A stretch of DNA of 64,000 nt from Gordionus sp. m RMFG-2023. Taxonomy: Eukaryota > Nematomorpha > Gordioida > Chordodea > Parachordodidae. Below the pieces are notes generated by a model, which saw nothing but the letters and a program-made list of their open reading frames with translations, was not told the origin of the DNA and searched no databases. Made by a program: the position numbers and the translations under genes. Location: assembly GCF_954871325.1 (NCBI RefSeq), contig NC_088779.1, forward strand, positions 27,204,869 to 27,268,868, written 5' to 3'. Positions 49,025-61,667 of this stretch are shown piece by piece. Position 1 is the stretch's first letter. Each line of letters begins with the position of its first letter.

Positions 49025-49654
49025 TTAGTAGCCAGTAAAGAGACAGAGGGAGCGTTTGACCTGGTAAAAATGTTGTGGCGAATAAATTTTCAACCCTTGA
49101 ACATAAAGACATTAAATTTGGTGTGGAAGATGCATTTTTTTTAAAAATAATTTCTTACCTAAATATCTTTTGCAAAATATTCCTGAAATCCCCTGGTATT
49201 TATTTTAGAAATATATACATATATTCATTTTAAAATTTTGTATATGTTTCTTGAAAGTCTCAACTATAAAAATAAATGTTAGTAGATATTTAAATCATAG
49301 CTAAAAGTCAGGCAATAACGATCATAAGGTTAAAATGGCTATGGGTAAAAAGGTTAGAATATATCCTTTTAGATAAAAAGCTATATAACAGAAAATTCTA
49401 AAATACTAGCATCTACTCTATAATAAAAAATAAATTATTTAGCAAACATTAAGGGAAATTGAGTTTATATAAAAATATTTTACGTGTAGACGTAAAGAAT
49501 AATAGTTAAAATGTAGGATGCATACCTAAGATAAGTCCATTCTAAATATGCAAATTTTAATAATATCTTAAAATGAACCTTATTGTATTTGAATAGTTCA
49601 TAATAAAAAATAATACATAAATGTCGAAATTGTTAAATTTTGTTATATTAAAAC
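49025..49654. other. AT-rich intergenic stretch
   Basis: No coding signal or repeat recognised. Confidence 0.5.
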
Positions 49655-49883
49655 CAGGGGTGCGAACCCGGCAAAATTTTTGCAAGATATCGGTTAGGGT
49701 TCGGTTTAGGGAAATATTTTTGTACCCGGGTTTTGTTCCGTGTTCAGATCTCAAATAAAATTCCCGGGTTCGGTTAGGAGTTTTGAAAGTTTTATAAACG
49801 GGGTTCAGGTTCGGTTCGGTTTTAAATTTTTTTTCAAAAACCCGGGTTTTCTTCTCCGGGTCCGGGTTCGGTTCAAATCCCTG
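49655..49883. mobile_element. hAT MITE with GGTTCGG/CCCGGG words
   Basis: The ends are CAGGGGTGCGAACC and the inverse of CAGGGATTTGAACC, close to those of the element at 16491-16908. Flanking octamers ATTAAAAC and AATAAAGC agree at 6 of 8 positions. The body is dense in GGTTCGG and CCGGGTT words. Confidence 0.75.
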
Positions 49884-50589
49884 AATAAAGCAATAAAGTT
49901 GTTTTCAATGTTATTTTTACCACCTTTACCCTGGTGGAGCCACTAGTGAAAATGCTGGATTTCACATAATTAATCATAGCTCCTAAAGTTTTATAGGTAA
50001 TAGAGCTCCACTTTATGTCATTTTGTAGATAAAAGAATTGCACATCTTTTAATTTAATTTTGTTCTCTTTTACTTTTGATTACAATGGTTAAAATTCAAA
50101 AAAATAAATAAAAAAGTTTTAGCACTGTCTCTTTATATATATATATATATATATATAAAAATAGTTATTATAGCAAAATAAGTAGAAGAAAAATTAAACA
50201 TAATTATCAGAAAGATAAAATAAATATAATTTAGATGCAGAGATATGTGGTTCAGGTCACTATTTAATTCCTGCTTAGTGTATTAACTAATTTTTATAAC
50301 CCAAAATATCGTTAGGCTGGGTGTTGAGTTGAAGGGCTAACAAAAAATATTTAATAATCATTCAATTTTTGAGTGATATTGTGGCAGGCGCGTAGCTAGA
50401 AATTTTCTTTGAGGGGAGTGGGATAGTGGGTTAATTTTTCTTAAATATAATGAAATGATTTTTTTTAGGGAGCATTAAAAATATATTAGAACTTACAATC
50501 ATCATACTAAATTTATTAGAACTAATCATTAAGGGCTAAAGTTGATGAAGAATTTCATATTTTATATGTTATTGTTGAGTCAAAAGGAG

Positions 50590-51360
50590 AGCTATACGTG
50601 TTTAATATTTGTCTCACTCGATTTACAGCGAGGCAAGCTCATCGTCAAAACATTAGCATAAGATCAGTAGAAAAGTATTATAAAACTATAATCCAAATAA
50701 ATGAATGGTTTTTAATTCATGATGCAGCACTTACCAATCTGCAGATATTACTTCTACAAAAGCCTTCCCAATCTTTTTCAGATGGTGATTATGTTTAAAA
50801 GATTAACTAAGATATAGTCCCAAAAAATGCTATGGATGCTTTGTATAATTTCAAACATATTTTAGATTTTATTCCCAATGTATTAAAATGATTATATATA
50901 TTAGCAACTCTTCGCATTAGTAAACTAATGAGAGAACATTCTCTTTTTTAAGAAGAATAACAGAGCCCCGCAGAGATACAATTTGCAGGGCACGGCCTGG
51001 ATTTATTTTCAAAAATTTTATTTTCGGCCCGGCCAAGGTTTTTTTAAATTAAATTTTTCAGGTTCGGCCAGGATATTTTAAAATAATTTTTTATTTTTAT
51101 AGCTAATTTTAAATATTTGGTTTTAAAATATATAGCCGGGCCCGGATAATTTTTTTTAAAAAAATTCAGGCCCGACCTGGGTTTATTTTTAAAAAAAAAC
51201 GGGCCCTGCCTAGGTGAAAAAATTAAAATAAGGTCCGGTCCGGGAACCGGGCCTGCAGTTCTCTGAAAACATAAGAAGTACAACTTCTGAAAGTGGATTG
51301 AATGGTTTGGATCTTTTAAATATTTATAGGCATTTGACGCCAAGCAAGGATGAGTAATTG
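50590..51360 (+). pseudogene. hAT transposase remnant of the zinc-finger-MYM/TTF-like group
   Basis: The fragments resemble the C-terminal half of the hAT-like proteins often labelled zinc finger MYM or 52-kDa-repressor-like: RQAHRQNISIRSVEKYYKTI, then ILDFIPNVLK, then ERTFSFLRRI before the nested insertion and RSTTSESGLNGLDLLNIYR after it. The order and spacing fit one ancestral gene. Several frame changes and stops make it clearly dead. Assignment is from motif memory. Confidence 0.7.
50961..51265. mobile_element. hAT-like MITE nested in the hAT transposase remnant
   Basis: It begins CAGAGCCCCGCAGAG and ends with the inverse of CAGAGAACTGCAGGCC. Flanking octamers AAGAATAA and AAAACATA agree at 5 of 8 positions. 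GGCCCGGCC/GGGCCGGG-type words run through it. It separates two parts of one transposase reading, so it came in later than its host element. Confidence 0.75.
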
Positions 51361-51784
51361 AAAAATTAGCTCAATCCCAACGAAGATTGGATTTTACATT
51401 GTAAATATAATACAAAATACAATTATTCCTAAGAAACTTTTTGTGTATTAATATTTATATTTCCAACATTAAAATTTTTTTTACTTTATATATAAATTTT
51501 AAAGGCTCAAAAAATTCAAATTTCTATCTTGGGTCATTTAAGTGATTCATGTGGTGGTTATATTCACTTTATATTTTTTAATTTCACATTTATTTTAAAG
51601 TTTTTTATGTGCCGGTTTATATATATAATTTTTTTATAATTCATATAATTTAAAATTGTGTATTAGAAATAGTTATTAGTCCTAATAAATTTATGCTTGA
51701 TATTTTTAAATAACAATAATATTTCTTAAAAAAATTTATTATCCCCCCCCCCCCCCCCAGACCAAACTCCTGCGTACGCGCCTG

Positions 51785-53290
51785 TCCGCATTCAAAAATA
51801 AACACTTCCAGATCCAAAAAATGCTGTAACAGCTTGATATCGAAGGCTCCATCTTGTCGGGCATTCATTTTGCAATTTCTTTTTTTCCCCGAAGCACAAA
51901 AAAACAGAAATAATTATATTCAGTAAATTCTATCTGTCTGGGATATCTGAACATCTCATTAAACTCTATAATGGTATAGAATTTTTTTTTGGGTTGATAA
52001 AATTTTCTTATACCCATCATCAGTGTTTACCGTTTATAAATAAATGTAAGAAAATAAACTTGTGTCTCATGGCTTTTTTTAGCTCTGCCCATGTAATTAA
52101 CCTCTTGTATTCCAGGTTATCCATTCATATGTATGGCTTCTGCTTTCACCCCGCCTTTGATATCATTTGACTACCTGATATCTCTAGACCTAGATTATAT
52201 ATGTCTTCTATAGTCATGGAGCTCCTAACTGCTCTCCTGATCTCTTTGGAAATCGTAGCCACTCTAACCTTCTCGATGACGCGTTGAATAAATAAATATT
52301 TAAATTAATTTTAACTTTTTGCTAATAGTTAAAATAGAATAATAACCTATTCGAGATAGAATACTTTTGAAATTCACAATTCATGAAAACCTTTTATATT
52401 TTTTTTCAAAAATGTCTGCTACTGGGGGTGGCGGGGTATCGCTAGCTAGGCGCTCGTATCACGGTAATTGATCCATTTGCTAGGCCATGTATATTTATTA
52501 CTTTTTGAAGTCCTTATATAAATATAAAAACTAGGGTTCAGCTAAACTTAACCTATATCTAACTTCAAAGTGGTTCTGCTTTTGTTCGTTTATCATTTAG
52601 ATTAAAAAAATTAAACAATTTAACCCAATCATAATTGGACCGAATTTCATTTGTATAGGTCAGCCAACAAGAATATAAGAAGAGAAGATACAAGGAAAGA
52701 TGGGAAAAGAAATAATATTAAACAGTGAAAAAGGAAAAAAATAATAAAACGAAATTTTCCTCTTTTCGATTTCTTTAAAAGTTTTGGAAGCATTTGTTAT
52801 TTATTAAATAAGATGTATAATGTTACACGATGGATTTGGATTGGAATATTATCCATCATTTTCCCATATACATTATATTAAAATATTGAGATTATTTTTA
52901 AACAAATCATCGAAAAAATAAAATAAATATAATTAGAAACATTACCGGTTATTCCTAAAAAAATTTCCCAAAATAAAATATTTAAAACATGAAATAATAA
53001 TTTTCTCTCTTTTTTTTATTTAGAAAACAGATTTTTGATATGAACTTATGTTGCCCCAATTAAAAATAATATACACAATATGCTGTGTTTTTTTATAATT
53101 ATTGGGATCGGTAATAATCTATATTTATTTTAATTGATAAAATATTTAGCTCGCATTTATTATTAGATTTTTTCATTTTGCCTATTTGTGTTATTTGTAA
53201 TTGTTGCGAAAATTTTAAAAAAATTACAACAACAAAAAAAAAGAGAAGGAAGATAAATCTAAAATATATAGAATGGGCATTGGAATATAG
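51785..53290. other. intergenic stretch with an older GC-richer patch
   Basis: About 52070-52290 is GC-richer than its surroundings (CTAACTGCTCTCCTGATCTC and similar) and may be a decayed transposable element, but I cannot name it. About 52420-52470 has a GGGGGTGGCGGGG patch. The rest is AT-rich without genes. Confidence 0.45.
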
Positions 53291-54330
53291 CAGAGTTGTT
53301 AACGCTCCTTTTTAAAAGTAGCTAGCTCCCGCTCCTACCTTCTCAAAAGGAGCTAGCTCCTTCGTTCTACATTTTTAAAAGGAGCTAGCTCCCGCTCCAA
53401 GTAATGGAGTGCCACTCCATAACCGCTCCTTTGATTTTCCTTCTTTTTTTTTAGAAGATATACGAAACAAACATATTATTTTTATCAAAAAGCTTTATTT
53501 ATATTAAATAATCTATCAAAATATTTATAACCTTGTATTAGCTTTTAAATGTAATAAATTTTTTGAATTAGAATCTAACAAACATCCACGCCTCTCCCCC
53601 AAGACCTCTTGCAATACTAAATAGGCGCTCCACAGGAGCACTAGAGGGAAGGGTGTTGTATTTTATAAAGATATTTTTTAATTCATGGAATTTATCAAAA
53701 ATAGTAATTTTGGTAACATTATTTAAAAAATATATGTCCAATATATTATCTTCCTGATGATTAATTTCATGAAATTCACAAAATCATTTTGTATTTAAAA
53801 GAAAGATTTTTTACTTTTAGATACTTTTTTATTGTAGCTGCTCACTTTTGAAAATTAAATAGTTTTATTTAAACACAAAAGGCATTTTGCCCTTAAATTT
53901 GTTTGTTTGGATAAACATCTTTTAGAAGTTTAAAATATTTTTTGTATGATGGAATGGAAATTCTATTTCTTCATCTATGATCTCTAAATCCATGATATGT
54001 AAAACTATTTTTTATTATTTATCTATAAAATGAATATTGATATGACTTACAAGATTTTCCAAAAAATTTCGATATAAAAAGGAAAAACTTGATGTTTAAT
54101 ATTTAAAATGATCAGATGAAAAACCAATATAAATCTCGGCTAAACATTTAATAATGCATAAATTTAAAATAAAATTAAAATTTCATTTTTATTGAATTTT
54201 AATTAACAGATAGAATTAATATTTAAAAAATAATTTAAATTATACATTAAATTTAAAGGAGCGGTGGAGCGGTGCTCCTTCACTCCAGCCCTAAAGGGAG
54301 CAAGCTCCCGCTCCCGCAAGGGGCGCATTC
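53291..54330 (-). mobile_element. hAT element with GGAGCTAGCTCC words
   Basis: The left end CAGAGTTGTTAACGCTCC shares its first 12 bases with the elements at 19927 and 39503. GGAGC/GCTCC words fill 53300-53430 and 54255-54330. On the minus strand near 53600-53660 the hAT dimerisation signature TLPSSAPVERLFSIARG is readable. The expected right terminus TTAACAACTCTG is not present, so that end is rearranged or lost and the right boundary is approximate. Confidence 0.8.
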
Positions 54331-56815
54331 AAAATGAAGGTCAGCGAAAGCTGTCAATCGGGCTAAAAAAAATTTTATTAAATAAATTTTTATCCCGTGT
54401 CTCGACCACTCAATTCAAAATAAGCGAGATACAAGTGTAAGCTCACGTGATAAAAAGACCTAGGTCAGCTGGAGGAAAGAAGTAGAAAATGGGGAAATAT
54501 CTTTAAACTCTTGAAAAGAAAAAAAATAGTCGTTTCGGTGTAGCCTTCTGACATGCGCATTAAAAAAATAATATATTGAATAATCTATCCATCTTTAAAA
54601 TTGTACTTTAGATTTAAGGAGATGATGGATGGTATAGGATATACCATTTTGCACTTACCACGAAGGAAGAATCTACTTACTAATTTTAGTTGGGTAGTTA
54701 GCCGGCTAAAACTAGTTTTTAGAAAATGTAATTCACCTTATGAGAAAGATGTTGAGTGGATTTTCTTCGACCGACGTCTGTAGATTCCAGTAAAATTAGT
54801 CGGAATGTAACCCCTAATTCATACTTCGCGGCGAATTTGCGCTAACCGTGAATTAAGGGTACTAGCCATTCATTAATCTAATATTTCACTCACTAGTTAT
54901 AACTCTTACTGTTACCATAAAATAAGTGGAATTGGAAAATCTTCCATTTGGTTCCCAGATCATCCAAAAAAAGAAGAAGCTGTTTAATCCTTGGACCGGT
55001 ATGAGTTAACCGAAGTTATAACTCTCTTTCGTTCGGAACAATGTATTTTTTTAGTATTAAAAAAAATATATAGGCTGATAATGATGGCAAATTTGGAGAG
55101 GGGCTTTTTTGGAAAAGAAGAAAATTTATTATTATTTACATCATATATTAAAAATTTTTTTTTAAACATTTTTCAAGGATAATTACGCGTTTTTGTTTGA
55201 TATAAAAGAAGATTTTTTTTTAAAAAAACAATATAAATTTAACCTATTTTAAACTTTACTTTATTATATTTATCTTTTGTTTTAATAAAAAAATTGTGCT
55301 ATAAAAAAATATCTAAATGTAGAAAGTGTATCTTTATATTTTCTAAGGTAAATAATTATCAAGACTTAGAGTGCCTAATAGTTTTATCCAACTAGTATTT
55401 TTTATCATTGCTACAAAGTCCCCAAGCTAAGGGTGGGCTGAAATTTAGAAATAAATTTCTAATTCAAAACAGATATTGTTTTTTCTAGATGGCATTTTAT
55501 TAAGGAATTGATAATTGAATTTTAATTGTCCAAATTAATAATGTCGGTTATCATCTTTAATAAAATTGCGTATATATTTGCTTAGATACTTCAAAGATAT
55601 AAGGATTCGTATGAAATTACACAGTAATTGGTTTAATTCCAGGTCCAAATAGATTTTTTTCAATATTAAAACGCATTCTATTTCTTATTATAAACTTTCC
55701 GTGCTTGGTAGAATTGAGAATTATTCAGAATATTTAATAAAATAAATACATGGCTTTCTTAATGAAACTCATATGTCCGTTCTGATTCTGATTAATATTT
55801 TTTCAAAATAATAATAAATAATATTAATATGTAATTATCAGTTACGGCAACAATCTGGTCTTTTTGAAGCGACGTTTATAATTGCTATAGTGCGTATTAA
55901 TGAATTGATAAGCTATAAATAATAAAATTAACATGGATAAAAGTTAGAATATTTTTTGTTTTTTTATCAAAAAAGGGACCTTAGTTTTTGTCCAATAAAA
56001 AAAAGGTTAATTTAAAACACCGTATACATAATATAATTAATTTCACTTCCCTCGATCCGATGAATGTGCCATACTTAAAAAGAGATAAAAATTTATATAA
56101 AAATAAAAATAGAAAAGAAGAAAAAAAATAAAAGGAAAAATTGTTTATATAATTTTTTATAAAAAAAAATAGACACATTAATTACTTATTATATACTAGG
56201 AAATGCCCATATTGCAATTGCGAAAAAAAAATATTTCAAGATTCTTTTATACAAATAAACGTATTTTAAATTTGCTTATATAATACTTTCTTCTAATTTT
56301 TTTATTTCAGCCTTCTTTTCAAAGCCTGTTTTTCTTCTTCATTCTTTGTAATTGCATTTTGCATTATGAAAAGTAAAGTATTTTTTTTTTGTTATTAGTT
56401 AAAGTAACTATCTGTATCTGTTTTATTATGCAAAAAATATATTTAAACATTTATTATTTTATATAATATTTAATTCACAAAAAATAATAAAAATTAATAT
56501 TAAAATTGCTTTAAATTTTACTACTTTTCTTCCCCAAATCACAAATAATAAATAAATATAAATATCGTAATCCAGTAAATTGATTTAAGTTTTTTAAAAA
56601 AAAAATTAATAAAATATATCATCAACTCCAGTTATTATTATTAATTTGTTTTATCAATATAACCCATCGAAAAATTCTTTTTGAGAATAATTTTTATTTT
56701 TTTTGCGACAATATAATTTCATTAGCGAAAAATAATCTTTCTTTTTTTTACCCTATATTATTTAATAAAAATATAAAATCTTCTTCCCGGAAATAGGGCA
56801 AGTCCCGACACTGCC
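54331..56815. other. intergenic stretch, two short protein-like frames, no firm gene
   Basis: At 54601-54783 and 54991-55182 (plus strand) there are frames with plausible composition, for example PRRKNLLTNFSWVVSRLKL and MANLERGFFGKEENLLLF. Neither resembles a family I know and neither has conserved neighbours. The remainder is AT-rich; a purine-rich stretch is near 56110. Confidence 0.45.
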
Positions 56816-57097
56816 ATGAAAGAAAATAGCTGGTCCGAAGAAGCTGGAAGGTTTACATTTTTTTCCGATCAGATCATATTATCCAAAATGGATTTCCCAA
56901 AATCGATCGGTAGTCGCCGAGGCAAGAACATCGACACAAATGAGAAAACCGCGTCACCCTTCGCTTCGCCGTGTAACAGTCTGCTGAGAACTAACTACAA
57001 TATTCGTCACATGTTATTCATCTCTCTTCTAATAGCATCCTGCATTTCTAATTCCTTATACGTAGCTGGAGCTGCTATCGACTGCCAAAAAGTTTGA
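56816..57097 (+). CDS. probable first exon of an unidentified membrane protein
   Basis: The open frame has clearly higher GC and coding-like composition than its flanks. A polar N-terminus of about 60 residues (with SKMDFPKSIGSRRGKN) is followed by a hydrophobic helix, HMLFISLLIASCISNSLYVA, and then DCQK directly before a GT that could be a donor (57092). The arrangement of a short charged head and then NYNIRHMLFISLL faintly recalls the first transmembrane segment of sterol O-acyltransferases, but I would not name it on this. No following exon was found before the window ends. Confidence 0.45.
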   Translation: MKENSWSEEAGRFTFFSDQIILSKMDFPKSIGSRRGKNIDTNEKTASPFASPCNSLLRTNYNIRHMLFISLLIASCISNSLYVAGAAIDCQKV

Positions 57098-57570
57098 TTA
57101 CCTTTTTTTTTTAACCCTAAAAAATATTTCTTCCTTCATATTTTGAATGTTACATAACTATATTTTATTTCAAAAATAAAATAATGGGAATGGTTCGGTC
57201 TAAACTTATCTCTCTTTTCTAGCATGTTCAGACCGGCCCAAAATGAGCGAACGTGAATTATATGGGGGCCTCTCCCCTGTCAATTTTTTTTTCTTCTCAA
57301 GGGTAAACTCAGATGTATAGTTATTAAGATGAACGGGACTACGCCCTATCCAATTGTAGTATTTTGAGTGAGGTATAATAATGACTTATGTTAGGGAGGA
57401 AAAAAAAGGCAAGAAAAAAAAACATCCATTTATTTATTTAATCAAATTATTTTCGTTCAGGTATATTATACGTATTTTGTAATTAGTAAATGGCGTAATA
57501 TATTATTCTTACGATATATTACAATTTCACTTTGTAATCGGAAAATTTATTTAGAAATCTAATGATTAAG

Positions 57571-57772
57571 AGTCGTTAAACGGCTGCTAACTCAATATTT
57601 TAGGCAGAAAAAAAATTATTGATTATCAGCTTCGATATTTTGATAATATATATGTCTAGGCCATTGTTCCTTCTATAAACAAAATCTTCAGACTTGCGTA
57701 AGATTTTTCTGGATGAAATATTGAGTTAGTCATTTTTAAAAATCGGCTCATAACGAACCGTTTAACAACACT
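57571..57772. repeat. MITE family D, copy 5, best preserved ends
   Basis: The left end AGTCGTTAAACGGCTGC and the right end CGAACCGTTTAACAACACT are inverses over about 15 bp, with a second inner pair (CTAACTCAATATTTTAGGCAG and the inverse near 57700). The core ACTTGCGTAAGATTTTTCTGG is shared with the other copies. Confidence 0.8.
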
Positions 57773-58957
57773 ACGTAATGATTAATCATTTCTCTTCTCT
57801 CAAATTATTGATTGATTGAAAATTTAAAGAAAATATATATATTGCTTCACAAATGTCATTTTTTAAAAACTAAGAGAACTGAAGAAGGGGGGGAAGTGAG
57901 GGGGTTATAAATTATTTTAAACAAAATTATAGGCCTTATATGGGTTATTAACTTTTAATTACGAGTTAAAAGGGCTTCCTAGTGGTATTGTTAAATATAT
58001 TCCTTTTAAAAATTTCTAAATTGTCTGGATAGTAATTTTTAGACTTAAAAAAACATCATATTTTTAAGCCCATTTTAAAGATATCGTCATCTCATGTCAA
58101 GATCTAAATTCGAACGAATGAAAATTATAATATTTTTTTAAAATATAAATATATTAAATCGGATTTTCGTTTATAGACTTGCAAGCCAGATACAATTTTA
58201 ATATTTAAAAAAACCGGGCCGGGATTGGGCCTAAAATAAATTTTTTTTACAAAGATTCTAACTATCTATGCGAAGTTGAAACGTTGGTGTTAGTTGATAA
58301 GAGGAAAATGTGCAATTATTTTTTTCGAGGTGAAAAATTATTTCTCCATAACCCTTCACATTATATACCTTTTTGGGTAAGGCGATAGAAAGAAGAAGAG
58401 GGTTTACACAACATCTGACGTTTTCTGGGGAAATATTGTTTATCATTTTTTTTATAATACTTCAGTCTGCCTAATTATATTAGTTGGAATATAATTACTA
58501 TATTTTAAACCTTTAGTCAGAATTTTTATATATATTTTTCGCGCCTAAATACTTGGGTAGAAAAAGAGAATATTATTATTTTTATTATTATATTTCAAAC
58601 TTTTTCAACTAGGCCTAAAAATATGTAAATCGTGATAAATTTATTTCGACTAAAAAATATAAACGGATTAATCCAGGAGAATTTCGCCGAAAAATGGCAA
58701 GATAATTTTGGTCCTTATTATGGCAAAATCTCTTACGCTTGGATTATTATATTTTTTTTTGACTAAAATTGACACCTTGCAATCGCAGTTAGCTACACAT
58801 ACACAATAATGAATGGTAAAATTATTATATTTATTATCATATTTTATATTACTTTGTCATGAATTCTCGCTAACTATGAATGCAGGGTTTATACGTTTTT
58901 TTTAAAAAAAATCAGCAAAATCTAGGGTCTTTAATAGCCCTACAAATCACTATATCA
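57773..58957. other. intergenic stretch with a hAT-like fragment
   Basis: About 58175-58245 has GCAAGCCAGATAC and ACCGGGCCGGGATTGGGCC, recalling one end of the GGGCC-word elements. TTTCGCGCC at 58537-58545 matches an E2F site but no gene start is near. No coding signal is otherwise recognised. Confidence 0.45.
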
Positions 58958-59545
58958 CAGGTAGGCCCATTCAAAAAATAACGAATATTAACGAATTATA
59001 CTAAATAATTAAAATTGCTCATTCTGTTCGAATATGAATAAATAATTATAATTTGTGTTATTCGAATTGAATTATTTGATGCAATATAGCGAATTATTCC
59101 GAATATAAATTGAATCAACTGTCATTTCTATAGACCTATCAATTTGACACGCGATATGACTGACAAAGGTACACTTCTATCAACTAATCGTGAAAGGTTT
59201 TATTTAAGTTCCAAGTCGCAACTTATTTTCTGTCCAAAAAAAAACAAACGGAATGTTTTATAAAGGAAGAAAGAAAAAACTTTATTTGCCCATGCGCATT
59301 AATCTTAGTCCATCATCAGAGTTTGTTTAAAACTAAATTGTGCATAAAAAACAAATTCTTGTCGATATATTATTCGTATTGAATTATTTGATGGAAATTA
59401 TTTGAATCGAATACCTTCGTACGAATTCGAATAATAAATGATTCGTTTCATTTACGAATAATCCGAATTCGAATATAAAATTATTCGATTCGTTTACTAA
59501 TAATTCAATATTCGATTTATATTCGTTTTCGAATGACCCCTACTA
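58958..59545. mobile_element. hAT-like MITE with ATTCGAAT words
   Basis: The left end CAGGTAGGCCCATTC opposes the right end, the inverse of TAGTAGGGGTCATTC. Both flanks (58970-59130 and 59360-59535) are saturated with ATTCGAAT/CGAATA words around a GC-richer centre (AGTTCCAAGTCGCAAC). Confidence 0.65.
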
Positions 59546-61667
59546 ACAAAACTGAACAAATTAATCAAACTTTTCAAAGGTTATACCAAATTTAATCAGT
59601 CAGAAAATTATGTATAATTGGGATTATTTTTTAAATTTCATTTTGCTGGTTCATATCTTCAATTTCCTTTTTTTAAGGCTAATGTTCAAAATCTCTCTTT
59701 TTTTAAAAAAAATATTCGAAAAGTTCCAAAACTTTCACAAATTTTAATGGAATCCGAGTTTATTGTGTTAATTATTTTTTAGAATCATATTTTGGACATT
59801 ATTAATATTTTTGTATTTAAAATAACTTGTTTATTTGTTTTTCATTAAAGTTTCAAAAGTTTTGTGAAATTTAATTTTTGGATATTATGAACACAACTCA
59901 ATTCTGCCCACCCTGAGACCCATAATAATTATATTACTAATGAAAAAAGACATAGATAAGGCTATTTCCTATCCTTAACAAAATTTTTTGCCAATTTTAG
60001 GCACGGCTCTGTAAAATATTTTGCGCAAGTTGTCCGGGGCAAGACCTGCCCCGACCTCAAAAAAAAGGCAAGCACAAAAAAAAACTCATAACTTAATTAA
60101 GTTTTAAAATATAAAAAATTAATCATTTTTTAACATTTTATCCAAAAAATCCGAAAGCCTAATAAATAATTCTCACGAACACACATAAAAATGTGTAACA
60201 AATTATGTTTAAAATAAAAAAAAACGTATTGAGGAAAAAAAAGGTTGATGATCCTCGTTATTCCTTCCATTCCATTTCCCTTCCATATCCTGATTCGAAG
60301 GATATCTTCTCTTTCAAAAAAAATCTCTCTTTCTTTCTATCTTTATAAAGTTAGTATATTATAATTTATTTTTTTTTGTAAAAAAATACAAAAAAATTAT
60401 CAAGGTAAAATTTTATAATATTTCGCATAATATTTTTAAAGATTATTTTTCATTTATTTAAAAAAAAATGAATTCTAAAAATTCTAAATGTTAATATTAA
60501 ATTCTTTCCTTTCCTTTTTTTTCTTCCTACCACATTTAAAATGGTAACAGAATTTTATTTGTTTTTGTATGTTCTTGAAAAAAGTTAAGTTTTTTAAAGT
60601 ATTTTTTTTAAAAATCTCAATGTATAAAAATATATATAAATATATTAACTAAATACACCTGCCTTAATTAATTTCACTTCTCAAACTTTTCTTCTTTTTT
60701 GATATCCTATCCCTATTAAAAAAAACTAAATTTTTTTTAAGAAGAATTTCATGTAATTCAAATACATACTTTTTAAAAACAATATATATTATATATTGTA
60801 AATGTGCAAAGCAAAGCAAATCAAAATTTTTTTTTAAAATATCCTCATTTTATGTTGCGTAAGATTAATCACACAAATATGGCATTTGTTCCCCTCATTT
60901 ATTTTTTTTTAACGAGATTTTAACCGCATAATTTTATATTATTTTGTGTAAATAATATGAAATAAAATTATTCAATAAATGGAGGAATCAGTAATTATAA
61001 GAAACTTAAAAATAATTTAATTTCCCAAAAAGTTTTTTTAAGAAAAGGAACCTATACATAAATTAACTAATGTCACCAAAACTTAATACGACATTTGTTC
61101 GTTCTTTTTGAGTTTTTTATAGTTTATAAATAATTAATTTTAAATTAAGATTTCTTTTAAAAAAAAAAGATTTCATGTCAAAAATTGTTAAAAATTGTTA
61201 TTTTAATAACGGAAAAAAATAAAATAAATTTAATGCCTTATAATCATAGAATTAAGCAATTTTAAGAAAAAATATATTTGAGATGAATAATTGTTAGGAA
61301 ATGACTCTTCTTAAAAAAAATTAGAATATCACTTCGCAAAAGACGATATACGAGATTTTGTGATCAGTTAATCATGATCGAAGGAGCGGTTCCTACTTGC
61401 TTCGATCCGCGAATTCGTTCTCAAGACTATTTAACAATTCCTTACCGAGTCCTTTACATAATGGCGTGGCATAGCGCTCAAAAATTAACTTAAGTTTAGC
61501 AACAAATAAAAGGAAAATTTTATAGCCAATGGCGGGAATAAAATAATGAAATCTATATATACAAATTTTTTTTAGCAAAAAATTCGAGGTGCTAAGATGA
61601 GCTTCCCCCCACTACCTTCCCCCTTCTAAATAAATTCTTTTATCTACAATGCATTCCAAGAGACCAG
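59546..61667. other. AT-rich intergenic stretch
   Basis: No gene recognised. About 60000-60070 has a GC-richer scrap (GTCCGGGGCAAGACCTGCCCC). A 61-residue minus-strand frame at 61393-61578 (ATPLCKGLGKELLNSLENEF) looks mildly protein-like but has no family match. Confidence 0.45.

Larger units (their letters stand above)
50385..51784 (+). mobile_element. hAT element carrying transposase pieces and a nested hAT MITE
   Basis: The ends are CAGGCGCGTAGCTAG and the inverse of CAGGCGCGTACGCAG. A G-rich stretch lies inside the left end and a run of 16 C inside the right end (about 51744-51759). The interior holds remnants of a transposase on the plus strand, split by a second element at 50961-51265. 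The flanking octamers do not match, so the target duplication has decayed. Confidence 0.8.

Noticed and set aside
49557-49946. Opposed frames at 49557-49754 and 49740-49946
   Set aside because: Most of their length is the GGTTCGG-word MITE at 49655-49883; no conserved protein.
51044-51868. Minus-strand frames rich in Pro/Gly (51044-51343 and 51650-51868)
   Set aside because: Translations of GGCC words and the poly-C tract inside hAT-like elements.
17922-58545. E2F-like sites TTTTCGCGC at 17922 and TTTCGCGCC at 58537 as regulatory elements
   Set aside because: No gene start is near either site; single 9-bp matches are expected now and then in 64 kb.
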